Positions 1 through 7,049 of a stretch of DNA of 24,764 nucleotides are shown here, one piece after another; the first letter of the stretch is position 1, and the number at the start of each line of letters is the position of its first letter. A program made the translations under genes and the position numbers. Source of the stretch: a virus; IMG/VR virus record IMGVR_UViG_3300036402_000229, positions 1-24,764 of that record; one strand, 5' to 3'. The notes beneath the pieces are model-generated. The model was not told the origin of the DNA. It searched no databases and saw only the letters and a program-made list of their open reading frames with translations.

Positions 1-66
1 ACCCTCGACGCCGCCACGCGCGTCGACGACCTTCTTCGCCTGTGCCGCGAGCCGCTTGAAGTTCAT
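1..66 (-). CDS. N-terminus of a small helical protein, probably chromosomal (cut by window edge)
   Basis: An ATG at 66 reads leftwards for 22 codons to the edge without a stop. The peptide starts MNFKRLAAQAKKVVDARGGV and is Lys/Arg/Ala-rich and helical. The pattern A-x-x-A-K-x-V-V-D-x-R-G-G resembles the start of small actinobacterial proteins I recall with a KxxVDxRGG motif; this is memory of a pattern, not a search. No clear Shine-Dalgarno precedes the ATG, and the frame stays open further upstream towards 124. It lies on the tRNA side of the att fragment, so it is probably host DNA flanking the prophage. Function unknown. Confidence 0.4.
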   Translation of the reverse strand, partial: MNFKRLAAQAKKVVDARGGVEG

Positions 67-125
67 CGCGAGAGCGTACGCGGTCGCCAGGCAGATGCCC
101 CGAGTGCTCGGGACGGCGTAGCTCA

Positions 126-166
126 AGCCCTCTATCGGACTCGAACCGATGACCCCTTCCTTACCA
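126..166 (-). other. 3' fragment of tRNA-Thr(GGT): probable prophage attachment-site core
   Basis: Read on the minus strand from 166 to 126 the sequence gives U33, anticodon GGT, A37, A38, the 3' anticodon strand GGAAG, a variable loop, a perfect 5-bp T-stem (ATCGG/CCGAT) around TTCGAGT, then the 3' acceptor strand AGAGGGC and discriminator T. CCA is not encoded. The 5' half (D-arm, 5' acceptor strand GCCCTCT) is absent: 5' of U33 the bases do not pair with GGAAG. A 3' tRNA remnant of this kind is what tyrosine-integrase elements leave at one junction. By that logic host DNA lies left of 126, the element right of 166, and an intact tRNA-Thr at the far right end. Confidence 0.7.
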
Positions 167-277
167 TGACGGTGGGGACGGGCCGGGAAGCGTCGCCGAT
201 GCCGTAGCCATCGGGATTTGGCATGTGGGCCGGGATGGGGCGCGTGGGGGGTCAGGCCCGCTGCGTGTTCGCGGTGG

Positions 278-305
278 GTTCGCACGGCGTGCGAACATGC
301 GTTCG
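278..305 (+). promoter_or_regulatory. Nested inverted repeats including an SOS-box-like operator
   Basis: GTTCGCACGGCGTGCGAAC (278-296) is a perfect 8-bp inverted repeat with a 3-bp centre. Its right arm is shared with CGAAC-ATGC-GTTCG (292-305), which fits the Gram-positive LexA consensus CGAACRNRYGTTYG at every position. A further GTTCGC half-site lies just upstream (from 268 with its leading G at 267). The sites sit immediately before the first gene of the element and overlap its proposed GTG start. No convincing -35/-10 pair was found in 167-277; TTGGCA at 218-223 has no matching -10. LexA or phage-repressor binding is inferred. Confidence 0.45.
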
Positions 306-658
306 TGTCGATCAAGGGCAGCCCGAGCAGTTGGTTCGAGGCGTCGGTCCGCCAGGGCGACCTGCTCACCGCGCGCTCCGAGGTCTACGAGCTCACCCGC
401 CCGCTGCACCTGCGCTACGCGCTCGGCCTCCTGGTCCTCTACGTCGAGCACGACGACGACCACGCGCCCGTCGCGACGGCACTGTGGCTGGCGCGCTTCG
501 CGCTCGAGCGCCGCCCTCACGTCGACGTCGACGACCTGGTCGACGTCATCGACGCGCTCCAGGTGCTCCGCGACGACCGCGCCGAGGGGCGACGCCAGCT
601 GGTGGAGATCGTCGCGCGCCACGGGCTCGACATGCGCGGCCTGCTCGTCGAGAGGTAG
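305..658 (+). CDS. Unrecognised 117-residue protein, first gene of the element
   Basis: The frame is open with strong GC3 from a GTG at 305 to TAG at 658. The protein is acidic and probably all-helical, with a run of Leu/Val-rich helices (around residues 38-52) and a His/Asp cluster (EHDDDH, about 53-58). I recognise no family. The only upstream alternative in frame is a TTG at 218, which would add a Trp/Cys-rich 29-residue stretch that does not look coding and would place the SOS-like repeats inside the gene. The GTG itself has no obvious Shine-Dalgarno, so the start is uncertain. It is followed after 24 bp by the next gene, with which it is probably co-transcribed. Confidence 0.55.
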   Translation: MSIKGSPSSWFEASVRQGDLLTARSEVYELTRPLHLRYALGLLVLYVEHDDDHAPVATALWLARFALERRPHVDVDDLVDVIDALQVLRDDRAEGRRQLVEIVARHGLDMRGLLVER

Positions 659-682
659 CCACACCAACGGGAGGACGATGCC

Positions 683-1480
683 ATGACGCACACGCCGAAC
701 GCGGACCTGGTCGCGCACGCTCGAGAGCTCGGGCTCACGCTCACCGTCCGCGGCGCCCAGAAGATGCGCGCTGGCCGCGGCGAGCAGGCCGCGCGCGACC
801 GCGTCGAGGCGATCGCGTCGCTCATCGACCTGGCCAGCGCCCTCGGCCGCACCCTCACACTCCTCGCAGGTGCGCGGCGCCTCGACGCGGCCGGCGACTA
901 CGACGGCGCATCGACCGCGCTCATCGCCGAGGTCCGCGCCCGCCGCAACCGCGTGTTCGACCGCGAGTGGGAGCGCCTCGAGGCCGAGCTCTACGCCAAC
1001 GACGCGCACGCCCGCCACGCCACCCTGCTCGGCCAGCTCGCTGGCGGCAGCCTCGGGTGGCGCACGACGATGCTCCTGATGGCCGCCCACGACGCCGGCC
1101 TCCAGGCGCCCAACGCGGACGCCTACCAGGCCAAGGTCGTCGCGATGGTCGGCGCGGAGATCGAACGCCGCTACCCGATCCGTCGCGAAGAGGAATGGCA
1201 GGTGGTCGACCCCGACAGCCACCACCCCAAGGTCCTCGAGCGCGCCATCCTCGACGAGCGCCAGGCCCGCGACATGGTCCTCAAGCGAGTCCCCGAGCTG
1301 CAGCAGCGCATCGACGAGCTCTCCGCCTCCAGCCGCCTACGCAGCGACATCGAGCGCCTCCTCGGCCAGATCCAGAAGCGCCTGACCCAGCAGGTCGACG
1401 ACGGCTGCTGGCACCCCAACCCCGACCGCTACCGCCGCGAAGTCGCAGACGCCGCGGCAGACGCCGCGCGCGCGGCATGA
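683..1480 (+). CDS. Unrecognised 265-residue helical protein
   Basis: ATG at 683 follows GGGAGG (669-674) at a good spacing, so the start is well supported. The product is rich in Ala, Arg, Glu and Asp and predicted almost entirely helical. A likely coiled coil lies in the C-terminal third (about 185-240, around the ELQQRIDEL segment), followed by a short Trp/His/Pro patch (CWHPNPDRY) and an Ala-rich tail. There is no signal peptide, membrane segment or catalytic motif that I can see. Its position between the att fragment and the HNH/terminase block suggests an early-late or packaging accessory role, but nothing in the sequence fixes a function. Confidence 0.7.
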   Translation: MTHTPNADLVAHARELGLTLTVRGAQKMRAGRGEQAARDRVEAIASLIDLASALGRTLTLLAGARRLDAAGDYDGASTALIAEVRARRNRVFDREWERLEAELYANDAHARHATLLGQLAGGSLGWRTTMLLMAAHDAGLQAPNADAYQAKVVAMVGAEIERRYPIRREEEWQVVDPDSHHPKVLERAILDERQARDMVLKRVPELQQRIDELSASSRLRSDIERLLGQIQKRLTQQVDDGCWHPNPDRYRREVADAAADAARAA

Positions 1481-1494
1481 GGAGATGACGAGCC

Positions 1495-1803
1495 ATGGAT
1501 GATCGCGCGCGCCATCGCACCATGCGACCCGTGACGTTGAGCCCGAGCATGCTGCTGTATCTGCCCGATTGGCGGGTCGCTATCGCCCGCAACTGCCCGC
1601 CGCTGTTCGTCACGCTGGCGCGCATGGCTCAGCGCTACACCCACGACGACGCATTGGCGCTGCAGATGTACGCCTGGGCCCGCCACGTCGAGCGGGTGTG
1701 GCTCGAACGCGCGGCCGGACCAGCATTGGTCGTTCCGTCCGGCGGGATCGGCACAGTACCCCCGAACGTGCCCGCGGCACGTCTTTCGTCGTTCGTGGGT
1801 TGA
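1495..1803 (+). CDS. Unrecognised 102-residue protein
   Basis: ATG at 1495 follows GGAG within the end of the previous gene's downstream gap (14 bp between genes). A second in-frame ATG lies at 1522 and could be the real start, since the first nine residues (MDDRARHRT) are unlike the rest. The middle is hydrophobic/aromatic (LYLPDWRVA, MYAWARHVERVWLE) and probably helical; the C-terminus is Pro/Gly-rich. No membrane segment is strong enough to call and no family is recognised. It lies directly upstream of the HNH gene with a 7-bp gap, so it is likely part of the same transcript. Confidence 0.55.
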   Translation: MDDRARHRTMRPVTLSPSMLLYLPDWRVAIARNCPPLFVTLARMAQRYTHDDALALQMYAWARHVERVWLERAAGPALVVPSGGIGTVPPNVPAARLSSFVG

Positions 1804-1810
1804 TGTCCCG

Positions 1811-2140
1811 ATGGCGATCTGCGCCGAGCCGGGTTGCCCTGAGATCGTGCAGCGCGGCTACTGCGAACGGCATCGGCCTCATGGTCGAGCGAGCAGGTCG
1901 CCCTCGACGCAGGCGCAGGATCCCGAGTACCGACGCAACCGTCTCATCGTGCTGGCCGGCGACCCGCCGTGCCACTGGTGCGGCAAGTCTCGCGCCACGA
2001 CGGTCGATCATCTCCTCGCCGTTGTTCACGGTGGATCGAACCGCCTGACCAACCTCGTGCCGGCCTGCGTGAGCTGCAACTGCAGCCGGAAGGCCAATCC
2101 GGACTGGACGCCGCCCGCGAGGCGCGACAGCCGGCGCTAG
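1811..2140 (+). CDS. HNH endonuclease, packaging-associated
   Basis: A 109-residue protein with a compact HNH (beta-beta-alpha-metal) nuclease. Zinc ligands are visible as C54-x-x-C57 and C86-x-x-C89. The catalytic core is D66-H67 in VDHLLAV, N81 in LTNLVP, and N90 following the second Cys pair. An extra N-terminal cluster (C4, C9, C18, H21) may bind a second zinc. HNH proteins encoded next to terminase genes are known in HK97-like and many Gram-positive phages, where they assist terminase in cos cleavage and packaging. The immediate context here (cos-like gap, TerS, TerL) fits that job rather than a homing endonuclease. Start codon choice is moderately sure because no strong Shine-Dalgarno is present. 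Confidence 0.9.
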   Translation: MAICAEPGCPEIVQRGYCERHRPHGRASRSPSTQAQDPEYRRNRLIVLAGDPPCHWCGKSRATTVDHLLAVVHGGSNRLTNLVPACVSCNCSRKANPDWTPPARRDSRR

Positions 2141-2225
2141 GCGCCTCAGCGCGCCTCATACCCCCGGGGGGTGGGTTCATCACGAGCCCGACCCCTGGGG
2201 GATCTGTGCGTGGGGGGGGTCTCTC
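2141..2225 (+). other. GC-palindromic non-coding gap, candidate cos region
   Basis: The gap between the HNH and TerS genes (2141-2262) holds a tandem GCGCCTCA at 2141-2148 and 2151-2158, a perfect palindrome CCCCCGGGGG at 2161-2170, a related CCCCTGGGG at 2192-2200, and a run of eight Gs at 2212-2219. The two palindromes are imperfect repeats (A-CCCC-C/T-GGGGG) 31 bp apart, about three helical turns. In HNH-bearing cos phages the cleavage site usually lies just upstream of terS. The cos assignment is inference; a transcription or repressor site is the main alternative. Confidence 0.4.
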
Positions 2226-2262
2226 GAATTGTGTACGGGTTTCCAACTTCCCTAGGCCGGCC

Positions 2263-2796
2263 ATGGCACGTGGACCTCTTCCCAAGCCCAACGCGGTCCG
2301 CCGCAACGCCCCGACCATCACCTCGACGGTCCTTCCGGCCGCCGGTCGCAAGGGCCGCGCGCCCAACGTGCCGAAGGCCTACGACCTCGGTGCCGCGGGA
2401 ACCGCGTGGTGGACCTGGGCGTGGAAGCTCCCGCAGGCGACGCGCTGGGATAAGGGGTCGCTCTACACCGCCGTCCGTCGCGCGCAGCTCGAGGACGAGC
2501 TCGCCGCGCTGACCTTCGACGACTACGTCCACCTCGAGGACCTGCTCGCCGGCGCCGACCCGGAGGCGATCAAGCGAGTCGAGTGGGCGCTCTCGACGCT
2601 CAAGCGCTCGGCTACCGGATCGGTCACGCTGATGAAGGAGATGCGCGAGCTCGACGGCAAGCTCGGGCTGAACCCCAAGGCGCTCGCCGACCTGCGCTGG
2701 ACGATCGAGGACGAGCCCGAGGAGAAGAACGAGGCGGCCAAGGGCGCGAGCGTGACGCGGCTCCGAGCCGTCGACCCGGGCGCCGTCGCGAGCTAA
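2263..2796 (+). CDS. terS: Terminase small subunit (P27-like)
   Basis: A 177-residue protein that recognises phage DNA and recruits the large terminase. It begins MARGPLPKPNAVRRNAP, a basic Pro/Asn-rich start typical of P27-type small terminases of actinophages. This is followed by a Trp-rich motif (AAGTAWWTWAW, about residues 46-56) and a central helical region with LEDLLAGADPEAIKRVEWAL. The C-terminal segment (about 120-160) is acidic and would contact TerL. ATG at 2263 was chosen because the preceding 98 in-frame codons overlap the HNH gene and the palindromic gap. TerL starts 2 bp after its stop. Assignment rests on motif resemblance and on position. Confidence 0.8.
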   Translation: MARGPLPKPNAVRRNAPTITSTVLPAAGRKGRAPNVPKAYDLGAAGTAWWTWAWKLPQATRWDKGSLYTAVRRAQLEDELAALTFDDYVHLEDLLAGADPEAIKRVEWALSTLKRSATGSVTLMKEMRELDGKLGLNPKALADLRWTIEDEPEEKNEAAKGASVTRLRAVDPGAVAS

Positions 2797-2798
2797 CC

Positions 2799-4403
2799 AT
2801 GCCGTGGCGTGGGCCCGAGGCCCCGGGCGAGTTCCCGACGCTCGGGTACCTGGTCGCCGACTGGATCGAAGCCCACTGCGTCATCCCCGATGGCGATCAC
2901 GCCGGTGAGCCGTACCTGCTCACCGACGAGATGCTGCGGTTCCTGCTCTGGCACTACCGGGTCAACCCCGACGCCAAGCTCGACAAGCAGCACAAGGTCT
3001 GGCGCGGGGTCTTCACCTACTTCCGCGGCTCCCAGCTCACGCGCCCCCAGAAGTGGGGCAAGGGACCGTTCGCCTCGTCCATCGTCTGCGCGGAGTGCGC
3101 GCCCGACGGACCCGTCCTCTTTGACGGCTGGGACGCCGACGGCGAGCCGGTCGGCCGGCCATGGGCTACCCCGTGGTGGCAGATCACCGCCGTCTCAGAA
3201 GACCAGACCGACAATGTCTGGCGCTCGCTCAAGCCGATGATCGAGCTCGGCGCCCTGGCCGCCGAGATCCCCGACACCGGCCTCTCCCGGATCAACCTTC
3301 CCGGCGGCGGCATCATCGAGCCGGTCACCTCGTCTGCGTCCTCTCGCCTGGGCCAGCGCATCACCGGCTCGGTCCAGGACGAGACGCACGATTGGCGCGA
3401 GGCCAACAAGGGCCGCAAGCTCGCCGACACCCAGCGCCGCAACCTCGCCGGCACCGGCGGCCGGTTCCTCTCCACGACGAACGCGTGGGATCCCGCCGAG
3501 AATTCCGTGGCGCAGACCACGGCCGAGGGCGGCGAGCCCGGCGTCTACCACGACGATGTCGAGCCCGGGGCCGGCTCGGTCCGCAACGCCCAGCACCGCC
3601 GCCGGATGATCAAGAAGGTCTACGGCGACTCCTGGTGGGTCGATCCCGACCGGATCGATGGGGAGATCGTCGCGTTGCTCCCGCGAGACCCAGCGCAGGC
3701 CGAGCGCTTCTTCCTCAACCGCAAGCGCGCCGGCGAGGCCGCGGCCTTCGACATCGACGCATTCAAGGCCCGCGCCGACACCTCCACGCGCGTCGCCGAT
3801 GGCGCGATGATCACCATCGGGGTCGACGGCGCGCGCTTCGGCGACGCGCTCGGGATCCTCGCCACCGAGGTCATCACCGGCCACCAGTGGCCGCTCGGAA
3901 TCTGGGAGCGCAAGGAGTCCGCGCCGAAGGACTATGAGCACCCGTTCGACGAGATCGACGGGCGCATGCTCAGTGCGTTCGAGACCTTCGACGTGCGGCT
4001 GCTGTACATCGACCCGCAGTACATCGACTACCTCGTGCATCTCTGGCAGGGGCGATGGGGCGACAAGGTCGTCCACAAGTGGTTCACCAACCGCAACAAG
4101 CCGATCGCCCACGCCGTCCGCTCCTACACCGAGGCGATCAACGCGGGCGACCAGTCGCACAGTGGTGACGAGACGTTCACCCGCCACATCGGCAACTCCA
4201 AGAAGCAGAAGCTCCCCATCTTCGACGACAAGCGTGTGCAGATGCACACGCTCACGAAGGATCGCCCCGGCGCCTACATCGACGCGGCCATGGCCGGCAC
4301 CCTCTCCTGGGAAGCGCGCCAAGACGCGATCGCAGGCGGCGCGCTCGAGGTCGAGCCCACGCGCCCGTTCGATCCCGACGACTACCGAATCGAGACGCTG
4401 TGA
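2799..4403 (+). CDS. terL: Terminase large subunit (ATPase-nuclease)
   Basis: A 534-residue packaging motor. The N-terminal ATPase carries a Walker-A-like RPQKWGKGPFAS segment (about residues 82-93) and a Walker B with catalytic Glu in VQDETHDW (D194-E195). The C-terminal RNase H-like nuclease is marked by Asp343 in IGVDGARFGD, Asp405 in LYIDPQYID, and a late Asp in YIDAAMAG (about 490), the usual acidic triad pattern. The length is normal for the HK97/P27-associated class. ATG at 2799 lies 2 bp after the TerS stop; translational coupling is likely because no strong Shine-Dalgarno is seen. No frameshift or missing catalytic residue is apparent. Confidence 0.93.
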   Translation: MPWRGPEAPGEFPTLGYLVADWIEAHCVIPDGDHAGEPYLLTDEMLRFLLWHYRVNPDAKLDKQHKVWRGVFTYFRGSQLTRPQKWGKGPFASSIVCAECAPDGPVLFDGWDADGEPVGRPWATPWWQITAVSEDQTDNVWRSLKPMIELGALAAEIPDTGLSRINLPGGGIIEPVTSSASSRLGQRITGSVQDETHDWREANKGRKLADTQRRNLAGTGGRFLSTTNAWDPAENSVAQTTAEGGEPGVYHDDVEPGAGSVRNAQHRRRMIKKVYGDSWWVDPDRIDGEIVALLPRDPAQAERFFLNRKRAGEAAAFDIDAFKARADTSTRVADGAMITIGVDGARFGDALGILATEVITGHQWPLGIWERKESAPKDYEHPFDEIDGRMLSAFETFDVRLLYIDPQYIDYLVHLWQGRWGDKVVHKWFTNRNKPIAHAVRSYTEAINAGDQSHSGDETFTRHIGNSKKQKLPIFDDKRVQMHTLTKDRPGAYIDAAMAGTLSWEARQDAIAGGALEVEPTRPFDPDDYRIETL

Positions 4404-4738
4404 CCCTTCCGCTGATCCTCGCGGCGCTCGTCGCCCTGGCCGCCATCTTCGCCCTGGCCGTCCTCACCGCGCAGTCGCGCGCGATGCCCGGGCCAAGCAT
4501 GGCCGGGAAGACGGTGGTCGTCAACACCCGCCGGCCCGACGATCAGACCTTTCGTGGCGTCGTCGTTGGCGACCACGCCGATCGCCTCATCCTCCGCGAG
4601 GCTGTGGTGCTTCACAGCGGCGGCGGCACCGACCTCGCGGGCCTCGTGCACCTCGACCGCATCGGCATCTCGACCGTCGTCGAGATCGAGCCGGCGCTCG
4701 AGCCGCGCGCCGTGACGGCCACGGTGCTCGACGAGTGA
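4400..4738 (+). CDS. Small single-pass membrane protein between terL and portal
   Basis: 112 residues beginning at a GTG in a 4-bp GTGA overlap with the TerL stop. Residues 2-25 (TLPLILAALVALAAIFALAV) form one transmembrane helix. The remainder is a soluble, beta-rich domain of about 75 residues (VVVNTRRPD, FRGVVVGDHADRLILREA, VHLDRIGISTVVEIE) whose strand pattern resembles a small Sm-like or SH3-like barrel. Small proteins in this slot are common in actinophage genomes, but I know of no settled function. It might tether capsid assembly or packaging to the membrane; that is speculation. Confidence 0.75.
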   Translation: MTLPLILAALVALAAIFALAVLTAQSRAMPGPSMAGKTVVVNTRRPDDQTFRGVVVGDHADRLILREAVVLHSGGGTDLAGLVHLDRIGISTVVEIEPALEPRAVTATVLDE

Positions 4739-6024
4739 GCCCGATCTACATCAACCAGGACGGCGAGCAGGTCGAGCTCGGCGAGGGTCGCGGCGATCTG
4801 CGCTCCTCGTCGATCCCCTTCGCCGACTGGGACGGCGGCCCGTGGTGGGAGGGGCGCCCGGTCTCCTACGCCAAGGTCTTCGCCACCCAGCCGTGGGTCG
4901 CGATCGCCGTCATGCGGCTCCTGACCTGGTGCGTCCGGGTGCCGCTCAAGGTCTATGAGCGGACCGACAGCGACGGTGGCCGCCGCCGCCTCACGCCGTC
5001 AGAGCATCCGCTCGCCGCCGCCGTCAAGTCGCCATGGGACCGCGGCTGCATGGCCGACCTCGTGACCGGAATCCTCGGACCCCTCTGGGTGCACGGCAAC
5101 AGCATCACCGACGTCCAGTCAGGCGCCGGCGACAAGCTGCAGTTCGAGGCCATCGACTGGCGCACCATCTGCCCGCTGCGGTTCGACGACACCGACCCGA
5201 ACGGCGAGATCGTGGGCTGGCGAATCAACCACCCGTCCGGCGGCACCGACGATCGCTCGGCCACCACCGTCATGCATCTGCGGTGGTGGAGCCCGCTCGG
5301 CCAGCTCGGCATCAGCCCGCTGCGCCAGCTCGGCTCCACGCTCACCGCCGAGACGGCCGCGATCGAGTGGACCATCACCAACCTGGCCAACGCCGCCCGC
5401 CCGTCCGGGCTGGTCAAGGCGAGCGACGGATGGCTCGGCCTGGACAAGACCGAGCGCCAGACGCTGCTCAACCAGGCCCGCGACGATCTCCGCAAGGCCT
5501 ACGGCGGCCCGCGCAACGCCGGCAAGCTGCCCGTCCTGCCGCCCGGCCTGGAGTGGACAGCGGTCAACCACACCACCGCCGTCGAAGCGGAGCTCATCGC
5601 GCAGCGCACCGTCAACCGCAACGAGGTCTCGTCCGTCTACATGGTCCCGCCGCCCATGATCGGGATCCTCGACAAGGCGACCTACGCGAACATCCAGACC
5701 CAGCGGGAGATGGCCTACACCGACGGGCTCGCGCCGCCCCTCATGCTCGCCGAGCAGACGATCAACGCACACGTCATCGAGGGCCTGCTGCGCGAGCCCA
5801 ACGTCTTCGTCGAGTTCGACTTCTCCGGGATCCTCCGCGGCGATCGACTCCGCGAGATCCAGGCCATCCGCGAGGCGATCTCGACCGCTGCGCTGACCCC
5901 CAACGAAGGGCGCGACATCCTCAACATGCCGCGCTCCGACGCGGCCGAGGCCGACAAGCTCTACCTGCCCAAGAACAACCTGCGCGCGATCGACGACCCG
6001 GTCCCCACCAAGGCGGCACGATGA
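4735..6024 (+). CDS. Portal protein (HK97 type)
   Basis: A 429-residue portal, which forms the dodecameric ring at the capsid vertex through which DNA is packaged. Family features are visible in order: an N-terminal VAIAVMRLLTWCVRVPLKVY segment, LTPSEHPLAAAVKSPW, the LVTGILGPLWVHGNSIT block, the DRSATTVMHLRWWSPLGQLGISPL motif typical of HK97-family portals, and near the C-terminus VYMVPPPMIGILDKATYAN with QREMAYTDGLAPPL. Length matches the family (about 400-450). Translation starts at GTG 4735 in a GTGA overlap with the preceding membrane-protein gene, and it ends in an ATGA overlap with the protease gene, so the head genes are translationally coupled. Confidence 0.93.
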   Translation: MSPIYINQDGEQVELGEGRGDLRSSSIPFADWDGGPWWEGRPVSYAKVFATQPWVAIAVMRLLTWCVRVPLKVYERTDSDGGRRRLTPSEHPLAAAVKSPWDRGCMADLVTGILGPLWVHGNSITDVQSGAGDKLQFEAIDWRTICPLRFDDTDPNGEIVGWRINHPSGGTDDRSATTVMHLRWWSPLGQLGISPLRQLGSTLTAETAAIEWTITNLANAARPSGLVKASDGWLGLDKTERQTLLNQARDDLRKAYGGPRNAGKLPVLPPGLEWTAVNHTTAVEAELIAQRTVNRNEVSSVYMVPPPMIGILDKATYANIQTQREMAYTDGLAPPLMLAEQTINAHVIEGLLREPNVFVEFDFSGILRGDRLREIQAIREAISTAALTPNEGRDILNMPRSDAAEADKLYLPKNNLRAIDDPVPTKAAR

Positions 6025-7049
6025 ACCCCGACACGCAGATCAATCGCGCCGATCACGGTGCCATCTGGGCGATCCAGCCCGAGACGATGCCGATTCTCGC
6101 CAGCCTCATGCGACGCGGGCTCAACGAGATCAGCGCCGAGGAACGCGAGGCCATGCTGCGCCGCGCGGCCACGGGCGACACGCGCGCTGTCACCGGACAG
6201 GTCGCTGTCATCTCGCTTCGCGGCATCATCACGCCGCGCGCGTCGTTCCTCAGCCTCCTGTTCGGCATCGGCGGCGGCGGCCTGGTCAGCTTCCAGCAGC
6301 TGCTCACAGATGCCGTCAACGACGGCGACGTCGGCGCGATCGTCATCGAGGTCGACTCGCCCGGCGGGCGCGTCGACCTCGTGCCCGAGACCGCGGCGAT
6401 GGTCCGCGAGGTCCGCGCCGTCAAGCCGATCGTTGCCGTGGCCAACACCCTGACCGCATCCGCGGCGTACTGGATCGCGTCGCAGGCCGACGAGCTCGTC
6501 GTCACGCCGAGCGGCCAGGTCGGCTCGATCGGCGTGTTCGTCGCGCACGAGGACTGGAGCCGCTTCGACGAGCAGATGGGCATCCGCACCACGCTCATCA
6601 GCGCCGGCAAGTACAAGACCGAGGGCAACCCCTTCGAGCCGCTCACCGCCAGCGCCCGCGAGGCATTCCAGCAGATGGTCGACGAGACCTACGACCTGTT
6701 CGTCGCCGATGTCGCAGCCGGGCGCGGCGTCGACGAGGCCGCCGTCCGCGCCGGCTACGGCGAGGGGCGCGTCCTGAACGCCTCTCGCGCCGTCGAGGAA
6801 GGACTCGCCGACAGCGTCGAGACGCTCGACGAGGTCATCTCCCGGCTGGTCGGCGGCGACGGTGGTACGCCGGCGCGTGCCCTCTCTGCCGCGACCGCGA
6901 TCCCCGCTCCCGGCGCCGACGCGCCCGGCCCGACCCCCGAGGCCGAGGCCGAGACGGACACGGAGACGGAGACGGACCCCGTCAGCCCGAGCGCCGACGA
7001 GATGACCGACGAGGACCGCAGTCGCATCGCCGCGGTCTTCCTCGGCTGA
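6021..7049 (+). CDS. Prohead protease, S49 (SppA/ClpP-like) family
   Basis: A 342-residue serine protease that would mature the procapsid by cutting the capsid protein's delta domain and scaffold. The ClpP-like fold is shown by VIEVDSPGGRVDLVPE (about 108-123), the nucleophile Ser147 in TLTASAAYWIASQADE, GQVGSIGVF (165-173) and the general-base Lys in SAGKYKTEGNPF (K197 or K199). Residues about 270-330 are a Pro/Ala then Glu/Thr/Asp low-complexity linker (repeated ETD) ending in a short acidic helix. In lambda-like phages such C-terminal tails overlap or act as scaffold, a role that is possible here. ATG 6021 overlaps the portal stop. Confidence 0.9.
   Translation: MNPDTQINRADHGAIWAIQPETMPILASLMRRGLNEISAEEREAMLRRAATGDTRAVTGQVAVISLRGIITPRASFLSLLFGIGGGGLVSFQQLLTDAVNDGDVGAIVIEVDSPGGRVDLVPETAAMVREVRAVKPIVAVANTLTASAAYWIASQADELVVTPSGQVGSIGVFVAHEDWSRFDEQMGIRTTLISAGKYKTEGNPFEPLTASAREAFQQMVDETYDLFVADVAAGRGVDEAAVRAGYGEGRVLNASRAVEEGLADSVETLDEVISRLVGGDGGTPARALSAATAIPAPGADAPGPTPEAEAETDTETETDPVSPSADEMTDEDRSRIAAVFLG

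Noticed and set aside
98-112. CCCGAG-TG-CTCGGG hairpin downstream of the tRNA fragment as a terminator
   Set aside because: The loop is only two to four bases and no T-run follows; position is right but evidence is too thin.
1-207. A plus-strand frame open from the left edge to TAG at 207
   Set aside because: It runs straight through the tRNA fragment; the peptide TRTDDPF is the usual false translation of tRNA 3' halves, and GC-rich DNA gives long chance frames.
218-246. TTGGCA at 218-223 as a -35 box of a promoter for the first gene
   Set aside because: No -10-like hexamer at 16-18 bp; the downstream bases are G-rich.
218-304. N-terminal extension of the first gene to a TTG at 218
   Set aside because: The added residues are Trp/Cys-rich with poor coding bias and would put the inverted repeats inside the gene.
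3195-4322. Long minus-strand frame opposite terL (375 codons)
   Set aside because: Antisense shadow of a high-GC3 gene: Val/Gly/Asp-rich composition, no ribosome binding site and full overlap with a motif-supported gene.
6943-6980. Short tandem repeats of gagacggac type, looking like a small repeat array
   Set aside because: In frame they encode Glu-Thr-Asp repeats in the protease tail; there are no spacers, so this is low-complexity coding, not a CRISPR array.
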